Source: an uncultured Spirochaetaceae bacterium (GTDB taxonomy: Bacteria; Spirochaetota; Spirochaetia; Sphaerochaetales; Sphaerochaetaceae). From it: 64,000 nt of DNA. The first letter of the stretch is position 1, and each line of letters opens with the position of its first letter. Below the pieces are notes generated by a model. That model ran no database searches and had not been told where the DNA came from. It saw only the letters and a list, made by a program, of their open reading frames with translations. The position numbers and the translations under genes are program-made. Positions 36,104 through 44,435 of the stretch are shown here, piece after piece. Location of the stretch: positions 62,001-126,000 of the forward strand of contig CALXKJ010000008.1 of NCBI GenBank assembly GCA_944388955.1, written 5' to 3'.

Positions 36104-38453
36104 CGGACCGGCAGGATCAGGGAAAAGCACGATTGCGAGAAAGCTGGCAGATGAGCTTGGTTTTTATTTTCTGAATACAGGCTCTTTTTATAGGGCTTAC
36201 ACTCTGTCAGCTCTTAGAAATGGTATTGATCCTCTTGATAAAGACAAGGTTCTTGAGAATGCAGAGAAGACATCAATCACAGTCAGTGATGGCTCGATAT
36301 GCATAAACGGCGTGAATGAAGAACACAATCTGCATACTGCTGAAGTTGACAGATATGCTTCCCAGGTATCCTCTGACCCCAGAATCAGGGAAATGGTCAA
36401 CAAGGCTGTCAGGAAAATCGCCGAAGGACTCGATATAGTTACAGAGGGCAGGGACACCACAACTGTTATCTTCCCGGATGCTGACTATAAATTCTATTTC
36501 GACGCTTCTCCTGAGGTGCGCGCAGAGCGTCGCCATAAAGATCAGCCCGACGAGGATTACACATCGATTCTCAATGCAATCAAAGAGCGCGACAAACGTG
36601 ATATAGAGAAAGCGGTAGGGGCCCTGAAAATAGCGGATGATGCTATCTATATCGACACGTCTCTATTGACCATAAATCAAGTTTGTGAGAGAGTTATGAA
36701 GACTGTCAGGAATAGTCCTGAAGGTATATCAGTTGGTAGGAGCAGTGAAGTGGAAAATGAAACTCAGATGACTGAAAAGCAGTCTTATCTGCAGCAGCAT
36801 CTTATGTCAATTCCGGAATTAGAAGTCGGTCAGATCGTAACCGGTACTGTTGTACAGACAAATGACGAATCAGTTCTTGTAGATATCGGCTACAAGAGTG
36901 AGGGCAAAATCCCTGTGGACGAGTTCATGGAACTCCCGAAACTCGGTGACAAGGTAGCCGTTAAGATAGTTAAGCTTGATGACGGACGTGGTCAGGTTGT
37001 TGTTTCCAAGAAGGGCGCTGAGGCTAAGGAAAAAGCTGAGATGCTCAAGAAGGCAGCAGAAGACAGAACTCCTGTTCTCGGCAAGTTCGTTAAAGTCATC
37101 AAGGGTGGTTATGAAGTGGATCTTGGTGCTGATTACAAAGGTTTCTGCCCGCTCTCAAAGGCAGATGTAATCCGTGTTGAGGATCCAGAAAGCCTTATTG
37201 GCAAGACAGATTATTTTGTAATCGATAAGTTCCATGCAGGAACAAAGCTCAAGAGTGTTGTTTCACGCCGTGAATATCTTGAGAAGAAAATCAAAGAGAA
37301 TAAAGACGCGTTCTTCCAGACAGTTCAGATTGGAGATGTTGTACAGGGAGAAGTCAAGTCATTCACATCCTTTGGTGCATTCATCGACCTTGGTGGTTTC
37401 GATGGTCTTCTTCACATCAATGATATGTCATGGGGCCATGTGACAAGGCCAAAGGATTTCGTAAAGAAGGGACAGATTGTACAGCTCAGGCTTATCAACA
37501 TCGATCCTGAGACTCAGAAAATCAATCTTTCTCTCAAGCACATGACTCCGGATCCTTGGACAACATTCGAGGAAAGATACCAGGTTGGCGATGTCGTTAA
37601 GAGACAGGTCACAAAGATCACATCTTTCGGTGTCTTCATTGAGCTTGAGCCAGGCATTGAAGGTCTTGCTCATATCTCTGAGCTTTCATGGACTAAGAGA
37701 ATCACGAATCCAAAGGAGATCGTGAATATCGGCGATGTCGTTGAAGCGAAGATCCTTGGATATGATCTCGACAAGAAGAGAGTATCTCTCGGCCTTAAGC
37801 AGCTTCAGGAGAATCCTTGGGATACAATCACAGAGCGCTATCCTGCAGGAAAGGTCGTGAAGGGACCGGTTGTGAAGGTCACACAGAGTGGTGCTTTCAT
37901 CAACCTTGAGGATGGAATCGATGGATTCCTTCACATTGATGACATCTCCTGGACAAAGAAGATCAAGAACATGGAGCAGTTCTGCAAGGAAGGCGATGTA
38001 ATCGAAGTTGCTGTTTCACGCGTTGAGCCAGAGAACAGAAGAATCAGACTTTCTGTAAAGCAGCTCGAAGGCAATCCATGGAGCACGCTCAAGAAGGATT
38101 ATCCGAAGTACTCAACAATCACTGGTACAGTAAGCAGTGTCGCTGATTTCGGTGTATTCGTAAAAGTTCTTGGTGACATCGAAGGTCTTATCTCTAAATT
38201 CAACCTTGTTGGACCAGATGAGGAATACAAGGATGAAGTTCTCGAGAGCTACAAGGAGAAAATCGGTCAGCCTATCACAGCAATGGTTATCGATGTAAAT
38301 CCTCAGGCTCAGAAGCTCAGTCTTTCCATCAAGGAAATGATCAAGCGTTCTCAGGAATCTGAAATGGCTAAGTACATGGCAGATGCAAAGGAAGATGAAG
38401 ATACATACAATCCTTTTGCCGAGATGCTTAAGTCAAACAAGGAAGACAACTGA
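36087..38453 (+). CDS. cmk-rpsA: cytidylate kinase fused to 30S ribosomal protein S1
   Basis: Residues 1-215 or so are cytidylate kinase: IAIDGPAGSGKST P-loop, FLNTGSFYRAYTL, and the TEGRDTTTVIFPDA segment. From about residue 240 six S1 domains follow (for example SFGAFIDLGGFDGLLHINDMSW and SFGVFIELEPGIEGLAHISELSW, each quoted in part), as in full-length S1. The 788-residue fusion is known from treponemes; separate adjacent genes are usual elsewhere. At the domain junction GGAG (36739-36742) lies 7 nt before an in-frame GTG (36750), so S1 may also be made alone. GGAAGG-type sequence precedes the ATG. A weak hairpin follows the stop. Confidence 0.94.
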   Translation: MVIAIDGPAGSGKSTIARKLADELGFYFLNTGSFYRAYTLSALRNGIDPLDKDKVLENAEKTSITVSDGSICINGVNEEHNLHTAEVDRYASQVSSDPRIREMVNKAVRKIAEGLDIVTEGRDTTTVIFPDADYKFYFDASPEVRAERRHKDQPDEDYTSILNAIKERDKRDIEKAVGALKIADDAIYIDTSLLTINQVCERVMKTVRNSPEGISVGRSSEVENETQMTEKQSYLQQHLMSIPELEVGQIVTGTVVQTNDESVLVDIGYKSEGKIPVDEFMELPKLGDKVAVKIVKLDDGRGQVVVSKKGAEAKEKAEMLKKAAEDRTPVLGKFVKVIKGGYEVDLGADYKGFCPLSKADVIRVEDPESLIGKTDYFVIDKFHAGTKLKSVVSRREYLEKKIKENKDAFFQTVQIGDVVQGEVKSFTSFGAFIDLGGFDGLLHINDMSWGHVTRPKDFVKKGQIVQLRLINIDPETQKINLSLKHMTPDPWTTFEERYQVGDVVKRQVTKITSFGVFIELEPGIEGLAHISELSWTKRITNPKEIVNIGDVVEAKILGYDLDKKRVSLGLKQLQENPWDTITERYPAGKVVKGPVVKVTQSGAFINLEDGIDGFLHIDDISWTKKIKNMEQFCKEGDVIEVAVSRVEPENRRIRLSVKQLEGNPWSTLKKDYPKYSTITGTVSSVADFGVFVKVLGDIEGLISKFNLVGPDEEYKDEVLESYKEKIGQPITAMVIDVNPQAQKLSLSIKEMIKRSQESEMAKYMADAKEDEDTYNPFAEMLKSNKEDN

Positions 38454-38458
38454 TTAGG

Positions 38459-38480
38459 ACTGCGGGGAAACCCGCAGTTT
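38459..38480 (+). terminator. hairpin after rpsA
   Basis: ACTGCGGG (38459-38466) pairs with CCCGCAGT (38471-38478) around a GAAA tetraloop. The T-run is short (three), so termination may be partial; the next gene starts 22 nt later. Confidence 0.6.
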
Positions 38481-38501
38481 CCTAGATAAGGGAACTGAGC
38501 A

Positions 38502-39212
38502 ATGGAAAAGGAAAAGAACCTTACTGGATCAGAAAGGGTTGAAAATAAGCTTAATGCATTCTTTGGCAAGAACAGGAAAGTCCTTCTTATTGTTGGAATC
38601 GTACTTCTTGCGGTCATCGTTGGTTTATGCATTGGGCTTGGAGTTGCACAGAGCAGCACTGAGAAGAAATTCAACGCTCTTTCTGAACTTGAAACCCAGT
38701 ATGCTGATATTTCTGCAATGGATGAGACTTCTTCAGAGTATTCCTCCGGTGTAAGTGCATTCAATGCAGCTGCTGACGAGCTTATTTCATCATCTTCACT
38801 GGATAAGTATCCTGGAGCCAAGGCTACGCTTCTCAAAGCAGATCTTGCTTTCTCCAGCGGCGACTATTCTGTTGCGGCTGACGGATATATTTCTGTAAAA
38901 GACGCACAGGCTGATTCATATCTTGCATCTCTTGCTGCAATGAATGCAGCTGCCTGCTATGAGAATCTTGGCGATAACACAACAGCTCTTTCGCTTTACA
39001 ATGAAGTGATTGATAGATTTGGTGACAATGGTGTCTTTGCTCCGAAGGCAATGTTTGCTATCGGAAGACTTTACGATGCTATGGGCGAGACAGAGCTTGC
39101 AAGAGCAGAATTCGAAACTCTTACAGGTCTTTATCTCAATCCGGAGAATGGGGGAAATCCGAGCGAATATGCACGTATGGCAGAGGCATATCTGATTAAT
39201 TACGCAGAATAA
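38502..39212 (+). CDS. membrane-anchored tetratricopeptide repeat protein
   Basis: I do not recognise a specific family function. The 236 residues have a charged N-terminal 27 residues, one membrane segment (KVLLIVGIVLLAVIVGLCIG, about residues 26-46) and an outward-facing part with TPR-like repeats (AAMNAAACYENLGDNTTALSLYN and AMFAIGRLYDAMGETELARAEFE, quoted in part). It resembles the YfgM/TPR_21-type ancillary proteins that interact with secretion machinery, but that is only a structural analogy. AAGGGA precedes the ATG at moderate distance. The gene is 49 nt downstream of rpsA. Confidence 0.7.
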   Translation: MEKEKNLTGSERVENKLNAFFGKNRKVLLIVGIVLLAVIVGLCIGLGVAQSSTEKKFNALSELETQYADISAMDETSSEYSSGVSAFNAAADELISSSSLDKYPGAKATLLKADLAFSSGDYSVAADGYISVKDAQADSYLASLAAMNAAACYENLGDNTTALSLYNEVIDRFGDNGVFAPKAMFAIGRLYDAMGETELARAEFETLTGLYLNPENGGNPSEYARMAEAYLINYAE

Positions 39213-39238
39213 TATCCTGCAATACAGAGAGGCACTGA

Positions 39239-40048
39239 ATGATAAGAAAGAAGAGAATAATCTTTATTCTTATATATTCAGTGCTTTTTTTATTTTCCTG
39301 TGGAATTCCGAGAATGTTTCCATGGGATCAGAATGAAGAATATAAATTTGATATCAATCATCTTAATTTCAATTTGTATTATCATGTACAGAATGATTAT
39401 GATGGCTCTTCAAACCGTTATGAGCTGGAACCCGTTGATGATACACCAGTTCTTCGTTTTCTCTATCTGATTATTCCAAATACAACCGCTTCATCAAGTA
39501 CATTATCGTCCCTCTATAGCATGATATCTAGTTTTGGAAGCTCTTTTTCATCTGGAATGCCACCATCATACGGCAGTGGAACCCGTGCCTATACAAGGAC
39601 TTACACAAATGATGCTGGAGAATCAATTTCAGTGGGCTTATATGAATTATCTGTACTTACCCCTATAGGAGATGAAAGTTATCGCGTAAGTCCATCTTCA
39701 TCAATATTCAAAGGAATGGATTATTTTATTCCAGTTGATAGTGATAGTTATGAAGCGAACTATGAATTCCAACGATATCAAGTAGATGGCGGGTATTTTA
39801 TCGAATTAACATTGAATGGAAAACAATTTCTCTTAGCTAGATCAAATGGAGAACCATTTTCCAACTCAAATGATGACTACATTCAAGATGGGAATAACGA
39901 TGGTCGTGAATTCCTAGCAGAAGATGCTGATGAAGTCATAAGCACTGAAGTCAGGATTTATGCGGTTGCTTCATTTATGTTTAAAGGTTATACAACCCGC
40001 GCTACAATCACATCCGGTACTGGCAGTAGCGGATATATAACAATCTGA
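39239..40048 (+). CDS. predicted lipoprotein of unknown function
   Basis: The first 21 residues form a lipoprotein signal peptide ending in the lipobox LFLFSC, so the mature protein is lipid-anchored in the envelope. The remaining 248 residues are rich in serine, tyrosine, asparagine and aspartate, with a low-complexity SSSTLSSLYSMISSFGSSF stretch and many strand-like segments. I recognise no domain. Codon use leans more to A and T than in the neighbouring housekeeping genes, as does the next gene, which suggests later acquisition. GAGG lies 7 nt before the ATG. Confidence 0.7.
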   Translation: MIRKKRIIFILIYSVLFLFSCGIPRMFPWDQNEEYKFDINHLNFNLYYHVQNDYDGSSNRYELEPVDDTPVLRFLYLIIPNTTASSSTLSSLYSMISSFGSSFSSGMPPSYGSGTRAYTRTYTNDAGESISVGLYELSVLTPIGDESYRVSPSSSIFKGMDYFIPVDSDSYEANYEFQRYQVDGGYFIELTLNGKQFLLARSNGEPFSNSNDDYIQDGNNDGREFLAEDADEVISTEVRIYAVASFMFKGYTTRATITSGTGSSGYITI

Positions 40049-40062
40049 TAAGGTCACAAGCT

Positions 40063-40974
40063 ATGCTTAAAATCACTGTCGGAAAGAATGATGAAGATTA
40101 CACAACTATTCAGGAAGCACTGAATGCTGTACCTTATGATACAGAAGCTGAGATAATTATCAGCGAGGGAATCTATAAGGAAAAAATCTTTTCTGATAAA
40201 TCATCGCTTGTTATCAGAGGGATTGGCAATGTACTCATCACATATTCTGATTCCGGCTATGATATTTTAGATAGAAACAGAAAGCGTGGAACTTTCAGAT
40301 CATACACAGCATTTTTCTCTGGAAAGAAGCTTAAACTTGAAAACCTTACAATCGCTAACAGTGCGGGTGAAGGGTTTAGAGTAGGGCAGGGAATTGCGTT
40401 ATATCTTGATGTAGAGCATTCCGTTTTGAATGATGTCCATCTTATAGGTCATCAGGATACCTTGTTTCTTGCTCCACTGCCAGATGAAGAACGGGAAACA
40501 TATGGCTTCTATGGCCCTAGGCATTTGCTTCCAAGAAAGCAGACAATGAGCATTTTCCGACATTGCATCATTGAAGGTACTGTTGACTTCATTTTTGGCG
40601 GCGGTAACGCAATCTTCAGCGAATGTGAGATTATCAGCTGCGGTCCTGGATATATCACGGCACCTTCAGGTCTTAAAGAATGGCTTGGTATGATTTTCAT
40701 TCATTGCAGATTCAGCCATAACATCAAAGGCTTGAATGATGTCTATCTTATGCGGCCATGGAGAATAGAAGGAAAGTCATATTTTATCAGCTGTAATTTT
40801 GATGATCATATAGCTGAATGCGGAGCTGTTTCATGGCCCGGACGTGATGATGAATTTATTCAGTGCACATTTAAAACATATGATTGCACAGCTGAAGCTG
40901 CTTTCACTGATAATTACGAGATGTCATCTATCGAATTTAATACGCTAATGAAGAATATTACCAAGTATATATAG
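40063..40974 (+). CDS. pectinesterase-like protein without a signal peptide
   Basis: Pectinesterases remove methyl esters from pectin (carbohydrate esterase family 8). The 303 residues form a right-handed beta-helix pattern. They begin with ITVGKNDEDYTTIQEALNAV and keep the active-site blocks GHQDTLF, DFIFGGGNAIF with the catalytic aspartate, and LMRPW with the conserved arginine and tryptophan. There is no signal peptide, so it is probably cytoplasmic and acts on imported oligogalacturonides. Codon use is AT-rich and the gene is followed by nearly 600 bp of AT-rich DNA, consistent with horizontal acquisition. A hairpin covers the stop codon. Confidence 0.87.
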   Translation: MLKITVGKNDEDYTTIQEALNAVPYDTEAEIIISEGIYKEKIFSDKSSLVIRGIGNVLITYSDSGYDILDRNRKRGTFRSYTAFFSGKKLKLENLTIANSAGEGFRVGQGIALYLDVEHSVLNDVHLIGHQDTLFLAPLPDEERETYGFYGPRHLLPRKQTMSIFRHCIIEGTVDFIFGGGNAIFSECEIISCGPGYITAPSGLKEWLGMIFIHCRFSHNIKGLNDVYLMRPWRIEGKSYFISCNFDDHIAECGAVSWPGRDDEFIQCTFKTYDCTAEAAFTDNYEMSSIEFNTLMKNITKYI

Positions 40975-40993
40975 GATTAAAATCCTATATATA
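40966..40993. repeat. 12-bp inverted repeat across the pectinesterase stop
   Basis: Positions 40966-40977 pair perfectly with 40982-40993 around TAAA. The stem is mostly AT with GGAT/ATCC at the top, and it includes the TAG stop (40972-40974). There is no T-run. It could act as a terminator, an mRNA-stabilising hairpin or a remnant of an insertion boundary. Confidence 0.55.
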
Positions 40994-41013
40994 AGTTATG
41001 ATTCATTTAAATA

Positions 41014-41043
41014 TAGTTTATTTATATTTAGTTTGTTTATATT
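41014..41043. repeat. two-copy 15-nt tandem repeat
   Basis: TAGTTTATTTATATT at 41014-41028 is followed directly by TAGTTTGTTTATATT at 41029-41043, one mismatch between copies. It may be a chance product of the AT-rich composition. Confidence 0.5.
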
Positions 41044-41551
41044 CTTAAATTACTTTATATAGAAACAGAATTGAATGAATAGAAAACAAATTAATTATAT
41101 AAAACTGATATATGTAGAATTGTAATAGTTTTATTATAAAGATAGATTTATATTTCTATATATATTTATATTATTTATACTTTTTAAATTTTAAAGAGTT
41201 TATTAGCATTATTAGGATGAATATCATAAAAAATTCCGATAAAGTACCCTCAATTTGTTATATTTCTTATGTATATAATGTATATTCTGTCAATTAGACT
41301 ATTAAACTCAAATATTTAATTTAAAAATATTCTTTATGATAAAATATTTTAAATTGAATTACTTTTTAAAATGTTTTATATGTTTTTCATAATGAGTTAA
41401 TTTAAATAGTAAAATTTAAAATTGAAATAAAATTATTAATATATTTATATATTTCTATTTTCAATGTTTCGCTCGCCATAACTGTCTTCTGTTCTTAAAT
41501 ACAGAAACAAAAATACTTGAAGTTGATGTATTCCGTCATTTGAAATAATGA

Positions 41552-41557
41552 TAAAAT
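41552..41557 (+). promoter_or_regulatory. candidate leaderless -10 box of mazG
   Basis: TAAAAT ends 6 nt before the mazG ATG, which has no ribosome-binding site. TTGATG lies upstream at 41523-41528, but the 23-nt spacing is too long; no better -35 is seen. Confidence 0.4.
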
Positions 41558-41563
41558 CTTGTC

Positions 41564-42385
41564 ATGCAAAACAATTACTTCAAACCGGCAGAGGACTTTA
41601 ATTCAAGTATCGATAGACTGTACACGATAATCTCTATTCTCAGAGCACCAGGTGGCTGCCCTTGGGATAGATTGCAGACGAATAAATCCACCACAATCTC
41701 ATTGATTGATGAAGCATATGAATATCTGGATGGGGTGATCAATCACGATATTCCTTCAGAGCGAGAAGAACTCGGGGATATCATGATCAACGTCTTCATG
41801 AATCTTTATATCCATGAAGAGCATGGTGATTTCAAGCCAGTCGAGGCTGTAAATGAAGTATGCGAAAAGCTTATTAGACGTCATCCGCATGTCTTTGGAG
41901 ACAAAACAGCCGACAACGCAGAAGAGGTTCTTTCGCTTTGGAATAGCGTTAAAGAGAATGTTGAAGGACATAAAGAAAAGGCAGACTCTTTCTTTTCCCA
42001 TATCCCCTCCTCCCTTCCACCGTTAGAAGAAAGCTATGAGATACAGAAAAAGCTGAAGAAGGTTGGTTTTGACTGGCCTGATGTATCCGGAGTAGTCACT
42101 AAGATAGAAGAAGAACTTGAGGAAGTTAATGAAGCGATTGCAGAAGGAGATGAAGATCATCTGGAAATGGAGCTTGGTGATCTGCTGTTTTCAGTCGTCA
42201 ACCTCTGTCGATTCATGAAGATAAGGCCCAACATCGCGCTGCATCGCTGCAACGAGAAAATAAAGGTACGATTTCAGAATCTGTTCCTGATGGCGAAGGA
42301 AAGAGGAATTCCTATAGATAAAGAGCATGTTGATGAGATGAATGCTCTCTGGGATGAAGCCAAGGAAAAAGAAATCAATGGCTGA
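41564..42385 (+). CDS. mazG: nucleoside triphosphate pyrophosphohydrolase MazG
   Basis: MazG hydrolyses nucleoside triphosphates to monophosphates, cleaning the nucleotide pool. The 273 residues show the two-domain layout. The first MazG domain has GGCPWDRLQTNKSTTISLIDEAYE and EELGDIMINVFM. The second has EEELEEVNEAI and ELGDLLFSVVNLCRF, both with the metal-binding ExxE/ExxD pattern. Length and the RRHPHVFGD linker are typical. No ribosome-binding site precedes ATG 41564. The 3' end overlaps the convergent lipoprotein gene by 11 nt. Confidence 0.95.
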   Translation: MQNNYFKPAEDFNSSIDRLYTIISILRAPGGCPWDRLQTNKSTTISLIDEAYEYLDGVINHDIPSEREELGDIMINVFMNLYIHEEHGDFKPVEAVNEVCEKLIRRHPHVFGDKTADNAEEVLSLWNSVKENVEGHKEKADSFFSHIPSSLPPLEESYEIQKKLKKVGFDWPDVSGVVTKIEEELEEVNEAIAEGDEDHLEMELGDLLFSVVNLCRFMKIRPNIALHRCNEKIKVRFQNLFLMAKERGIPIDKEHVDEMNALWDEAKEKEING

Positions 42386-43154
42386 GAAGGCGCATTCGTA
42401 TCCTGTACCCTTCTGGACTGATTTCCCTACCCTTTTCCCAATACTCCGTTGCCTGTCTATAATCGCCGAGTGAATAGAGAAGATCACCGATTGTTATAGA
42501 AAGCTCAGGATCATCAGTTGCAGTGGCCAAGGCAAGCTGCACTATTTTCTCCCCTTCCCCTCGTTCAGATAAGAGGAAAACAGCATCATTGAGAGCATCA
42601 GAGTATAATACGCTGTCTTTCTGCTCTTCATACATCGCTTCAAGCGCGAGGATTATACTATCTGAAGAAGATTCTGAATCAATCATGAGAAAAGCATATT
42701 CTGTAGCTGTCAGAAGGGGTCTTAAGAAAGCAAGGATTTTAGACTGCAAAGGATCGTTTCTTTCAACAAGAAGCGTATAAAGCTTTGTTGCTCCGGCTTT
42801 GTAAAGTCCGTGGTTATAATACAGCTCTTTTCCAGCTTTCAATGCTTTATCCTTATCCTTCGAAAGGAGCAGTACAGCACGCAGCATGAGAATATAATGC
42901 TCCTTTTCCTCTTCCGGATAGAGCATTAGATACAGCTCTGCTGATGATGCCGCATCATCATAACGGGATAACGACCAGGAAGACATCGTTTTCCAGAAAA
43001 GCGCCTCTTCTTCGAGAGTGTTGTCAAGAATAAGCTGAGAGGCTTTTAACGCATTCTCAAAATCGCCTGATTTATATGCTTCTTCGATATCCGAATACTT
43101 TGAGCAGGAAAAAAGAAAAAGCAGCAATAAGATAGATACAAGAATCTTCTTCAT
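42375..43154 (-). CDS. predicted TPR lipoprotein downstream of rnpB
   Basis: The 259 residues begin with a lipoprotein signal peptide (ILVSILLLLFLFSC, cysteine near residue 17). TPR-like helices follow, such as SDIEEAYKSGDFENALKAS, WKTMSSWSLSRYDDAASSA and IGDLLYSLGDYRQATEYWE. A role as a protein-interaction module on the inner face of the outer membrane or periplasmic face of the inner membrane is plausible but unproven. GGAGG precedes the ATG by 7 nt and lies less than 10 nt after the end of RNase P RNA. I know of TPR proteins in the comparable rpoD neighbourhood of treponemes. Confidence 0.75.
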   Translation of the reverse strand: MKKILVSILLLLFLFSCSKYSDIEEAYKSGDFENALKASQLILDNTLEEEALFWKTMSSWSLSRYDDAASSAELYLMLYPEEEKEHYILMLRAVLLLSKDKDKALKAGKELYYNHGLYKAGATKLYTLLVERNDPLQSKILAFLRPLLTATEYAFLMIDSESSSDSIILALEAMYEEQKDSVLYSDALNDAVFLLSERGEGEKIVQLALATATDDPELSITIGDLLYSLGDYRQATEYWEKGREISPEGYRIRMRLLSH

Positions 43155-43171
43155 TGCTGCCTCCTATATTA

Positions 43172-43489
43172 AATCAGGCTCCGGATAAGCCGGGTTCTGT
43201 TTTGGTAATCATCTATCTAGGCTGCACGTTACCATGCAGCTCAAGCAGCCTACCCGTGATCAATGCCGGACCAGCTTATCACTTCTTGGCCTTGCTCCTG
43301 GTGGGGTTTGCCATGCCTTCTCCATCACTGGAGAAGCGGTAGTCTCTTACACTGCCGTTTCACCCTTGCCCTAAGGCGGTCTATTCTCTGCTGCACTTTC
43401 CGTAGCATTACTGCTCCTGGCCGTTAGCCAGCACCATCGTCCTGTGGAGCCCGGACTTTCCTCGGTTACCCGCGATTACCTCCGGAACC
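43172..43489 (-). ncRNA. rnpB: RNase P RNA
   Basis: RNase P RNA is the catalytic RNA that matures tRNA 5' ends. On the minus strand the sequence has the universal core: GAGGAAAGTCCGGGCTCC near the 5' end (P4 and conserved region I), the GCAAGGGTGAAACGG segment, AAACCCCACC, and near the 3' end ACAGAACCCGGCTTATCC. The ends CAGGTTCCGG and CCGGAGCCTG pair to form helix P1. The length of about 320 nt fits a bacterial type A RNA. Ends are estimated from P1. A TATAAT lies on the minus strand at 43498-43493, overlapping the region just after the stop of the upstream gene. Small open frames here are shadows. Confidence 0.95.
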
Positions 43490-43492
43490 TGA

Positions 43493-43498
43493 ATTATA
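43493..43498 (-). promoter_or_regulatory. -10 box of rnpB
   Basis: TATAAT on the minus strand is just downstream of the zinc-ribbon gene stop and would start RNA near 43486-43488, matching the expected 5' end of RNase P RNA. No convincing -35 is seen. Confidence 0.45.
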
Positions 43499-43501
43499 CG
43501 A

Positions 43502-44368
43502 TCAGAAATCCTCGAAACCGCCATCCATGCCCATGGATTCATCGTAAGAATCACTATCCTGAGCGCTTTCCTTATGAGAGCTCTTGGATTCTGTGCCTCT
43601 GGACTCAAGCTGCTCGAAGATGTAATTCTTCTCTGTTTCAGGATCAAGTGCTTCATACCATATAATCCTGGAGCAATATGGACAATAATCGATTTCATTC
43701 TCTTCCTGCTTCTGGCGAAGGTCGATGACAAACTGTACAGGAAGTACCCTGTCACAGCCCATGCACACCTGACCATGGACAGGAACAACGCCAAGACCGT
43801 TCTTCTTTCTGACGATATTGGAGAACTTTGCATAAAGCTCATCAGAGATTGTGCTGCCTTTAATCTCAATGCACTTTGTATCGAGCTCTCTTATCTTATC
43901 CTCGATACCGCTGAGCTCTGCCTCAACTTTGGCTTTCTCTTCAGCGACTTTTGCTTTCTGTGCCTCTACTTCAGCAGCCTTTGCTCCTGTATCAGCCTTC
44001 AGCTTCTCTGATTCCTTTGTTCTGCTGTTTCTCTGCTTCAGCAGAGTATGCTCTGCGACTTTGGCTTCCTCGAGCTGTTTTGAAAGCGCCTCATATTCAC
44101 GCTGAGTGGAGAGGAATTCCATCTGCTTCTCATATGTTGTGCGCTGCTGAAATGCATCCTCATACTGTATTGAGAGCGATTTAACATCCTGAATAGCTGC
44201 GTCTGTGAGCTTCTGAAGTTCATTATACTCAGCTTCAACAGCCTTCAATGTATTCTCTTCCCTCTTCAGATCTGCTGGAAGTGATTCAACCTGAGCTTCA
44301 AGTGCGAATTTCTCCTGCAATACATCCTGAAGCTTCCTGAGGCATTCAAGCTTCTCGTTTTCTGCCAT
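43502..44368 (-). CDS. coiled-coil protein with C4-type zinc ribbon (CT398-like)
   Basis: The 288 residues start with about 190 residues of alanine/glutamate/lysine-rich coiled coil. The C-terminal zinc ribbon has CMGCDRVLP and, 27 residues later, CPYC. Proteins of this type (zinc ribbon domain, CT398 in Chlamydia) are widespread near rpoN, rpoD or flagellar genes and are thought to bind nucleic acid or secretion factors; the function is not settled. An acidic, serine-rich tail of about 30 residues follows the ribbon. GAGGAG lies 11 nt before the ATG. It is transcribed with rpoD upstream and rnpB starts right after its stop. Confidence 0.82.
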   Translation of the reverse strand: MAENEKLECLRKLQDVLQEKFALEAQVESLPADLKREENTLKAVEAEYNELQKLTDAAIQDVKSLSIQYEDAFQQRTTYEKQMEFLSTQREYEALSKQLEEAKVAEHTLLKQRNSRTKESEKLKADTGAKAAEVEAQKAKVAEEKAKVEAELSGIEDKIRELDTKCIEIKGSTISDELYAKFSNIVRKKNGLGVVPVHGQVCMGCDRVLPVQFVIDLRQKQEENEIDYCPYCSRIIWYEALDPETEKNYIFEQLESRGTESKSSHKESAQDSDSYDESMGMDGGFEDF

Positions 44369-44435
44369 ATCTTATGATTCTCCTCGTACCGCATATTAGC
44401 GGATTATCTCTTTCCTGACTACAGCTTTGCTGTAA

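Larger units (their letters stand above)
40975..41563. other. 589-bp AT-rich intergenic stretch
   Basis: By eye this stretch is far above 75% A+T, against about half for the neighbouring genes. I find no gene, tRNA, transposase remnant or DnaA-box-like cluster in it. It contains a tandem 15-nt repeat at 41014-41043 and many runs of A and T. The last 100 bp return to more normal composition and hold the mazG -10 box. Confidence 0.7.

Noticed and set aside
40975-41563. Replication origin in the AT-rich stretch
   Set aside because: No DnaA-box-like cluster is seen and no dnaA or dnaN is nearby; AT-rich composition alone is not enough.
43154-43342. Plus-strand open frame of 62 codons across rnpB
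   Set aside because: The DNA is RNase P RNA on the other strand; the frame has no ribosome-binding site.
44389-44434. Two short hairpins between rpoD and the zinc-ribbon gene
   Set aside because: Stems of 4 and 6 bp with no T-run; too weak to call terminators.
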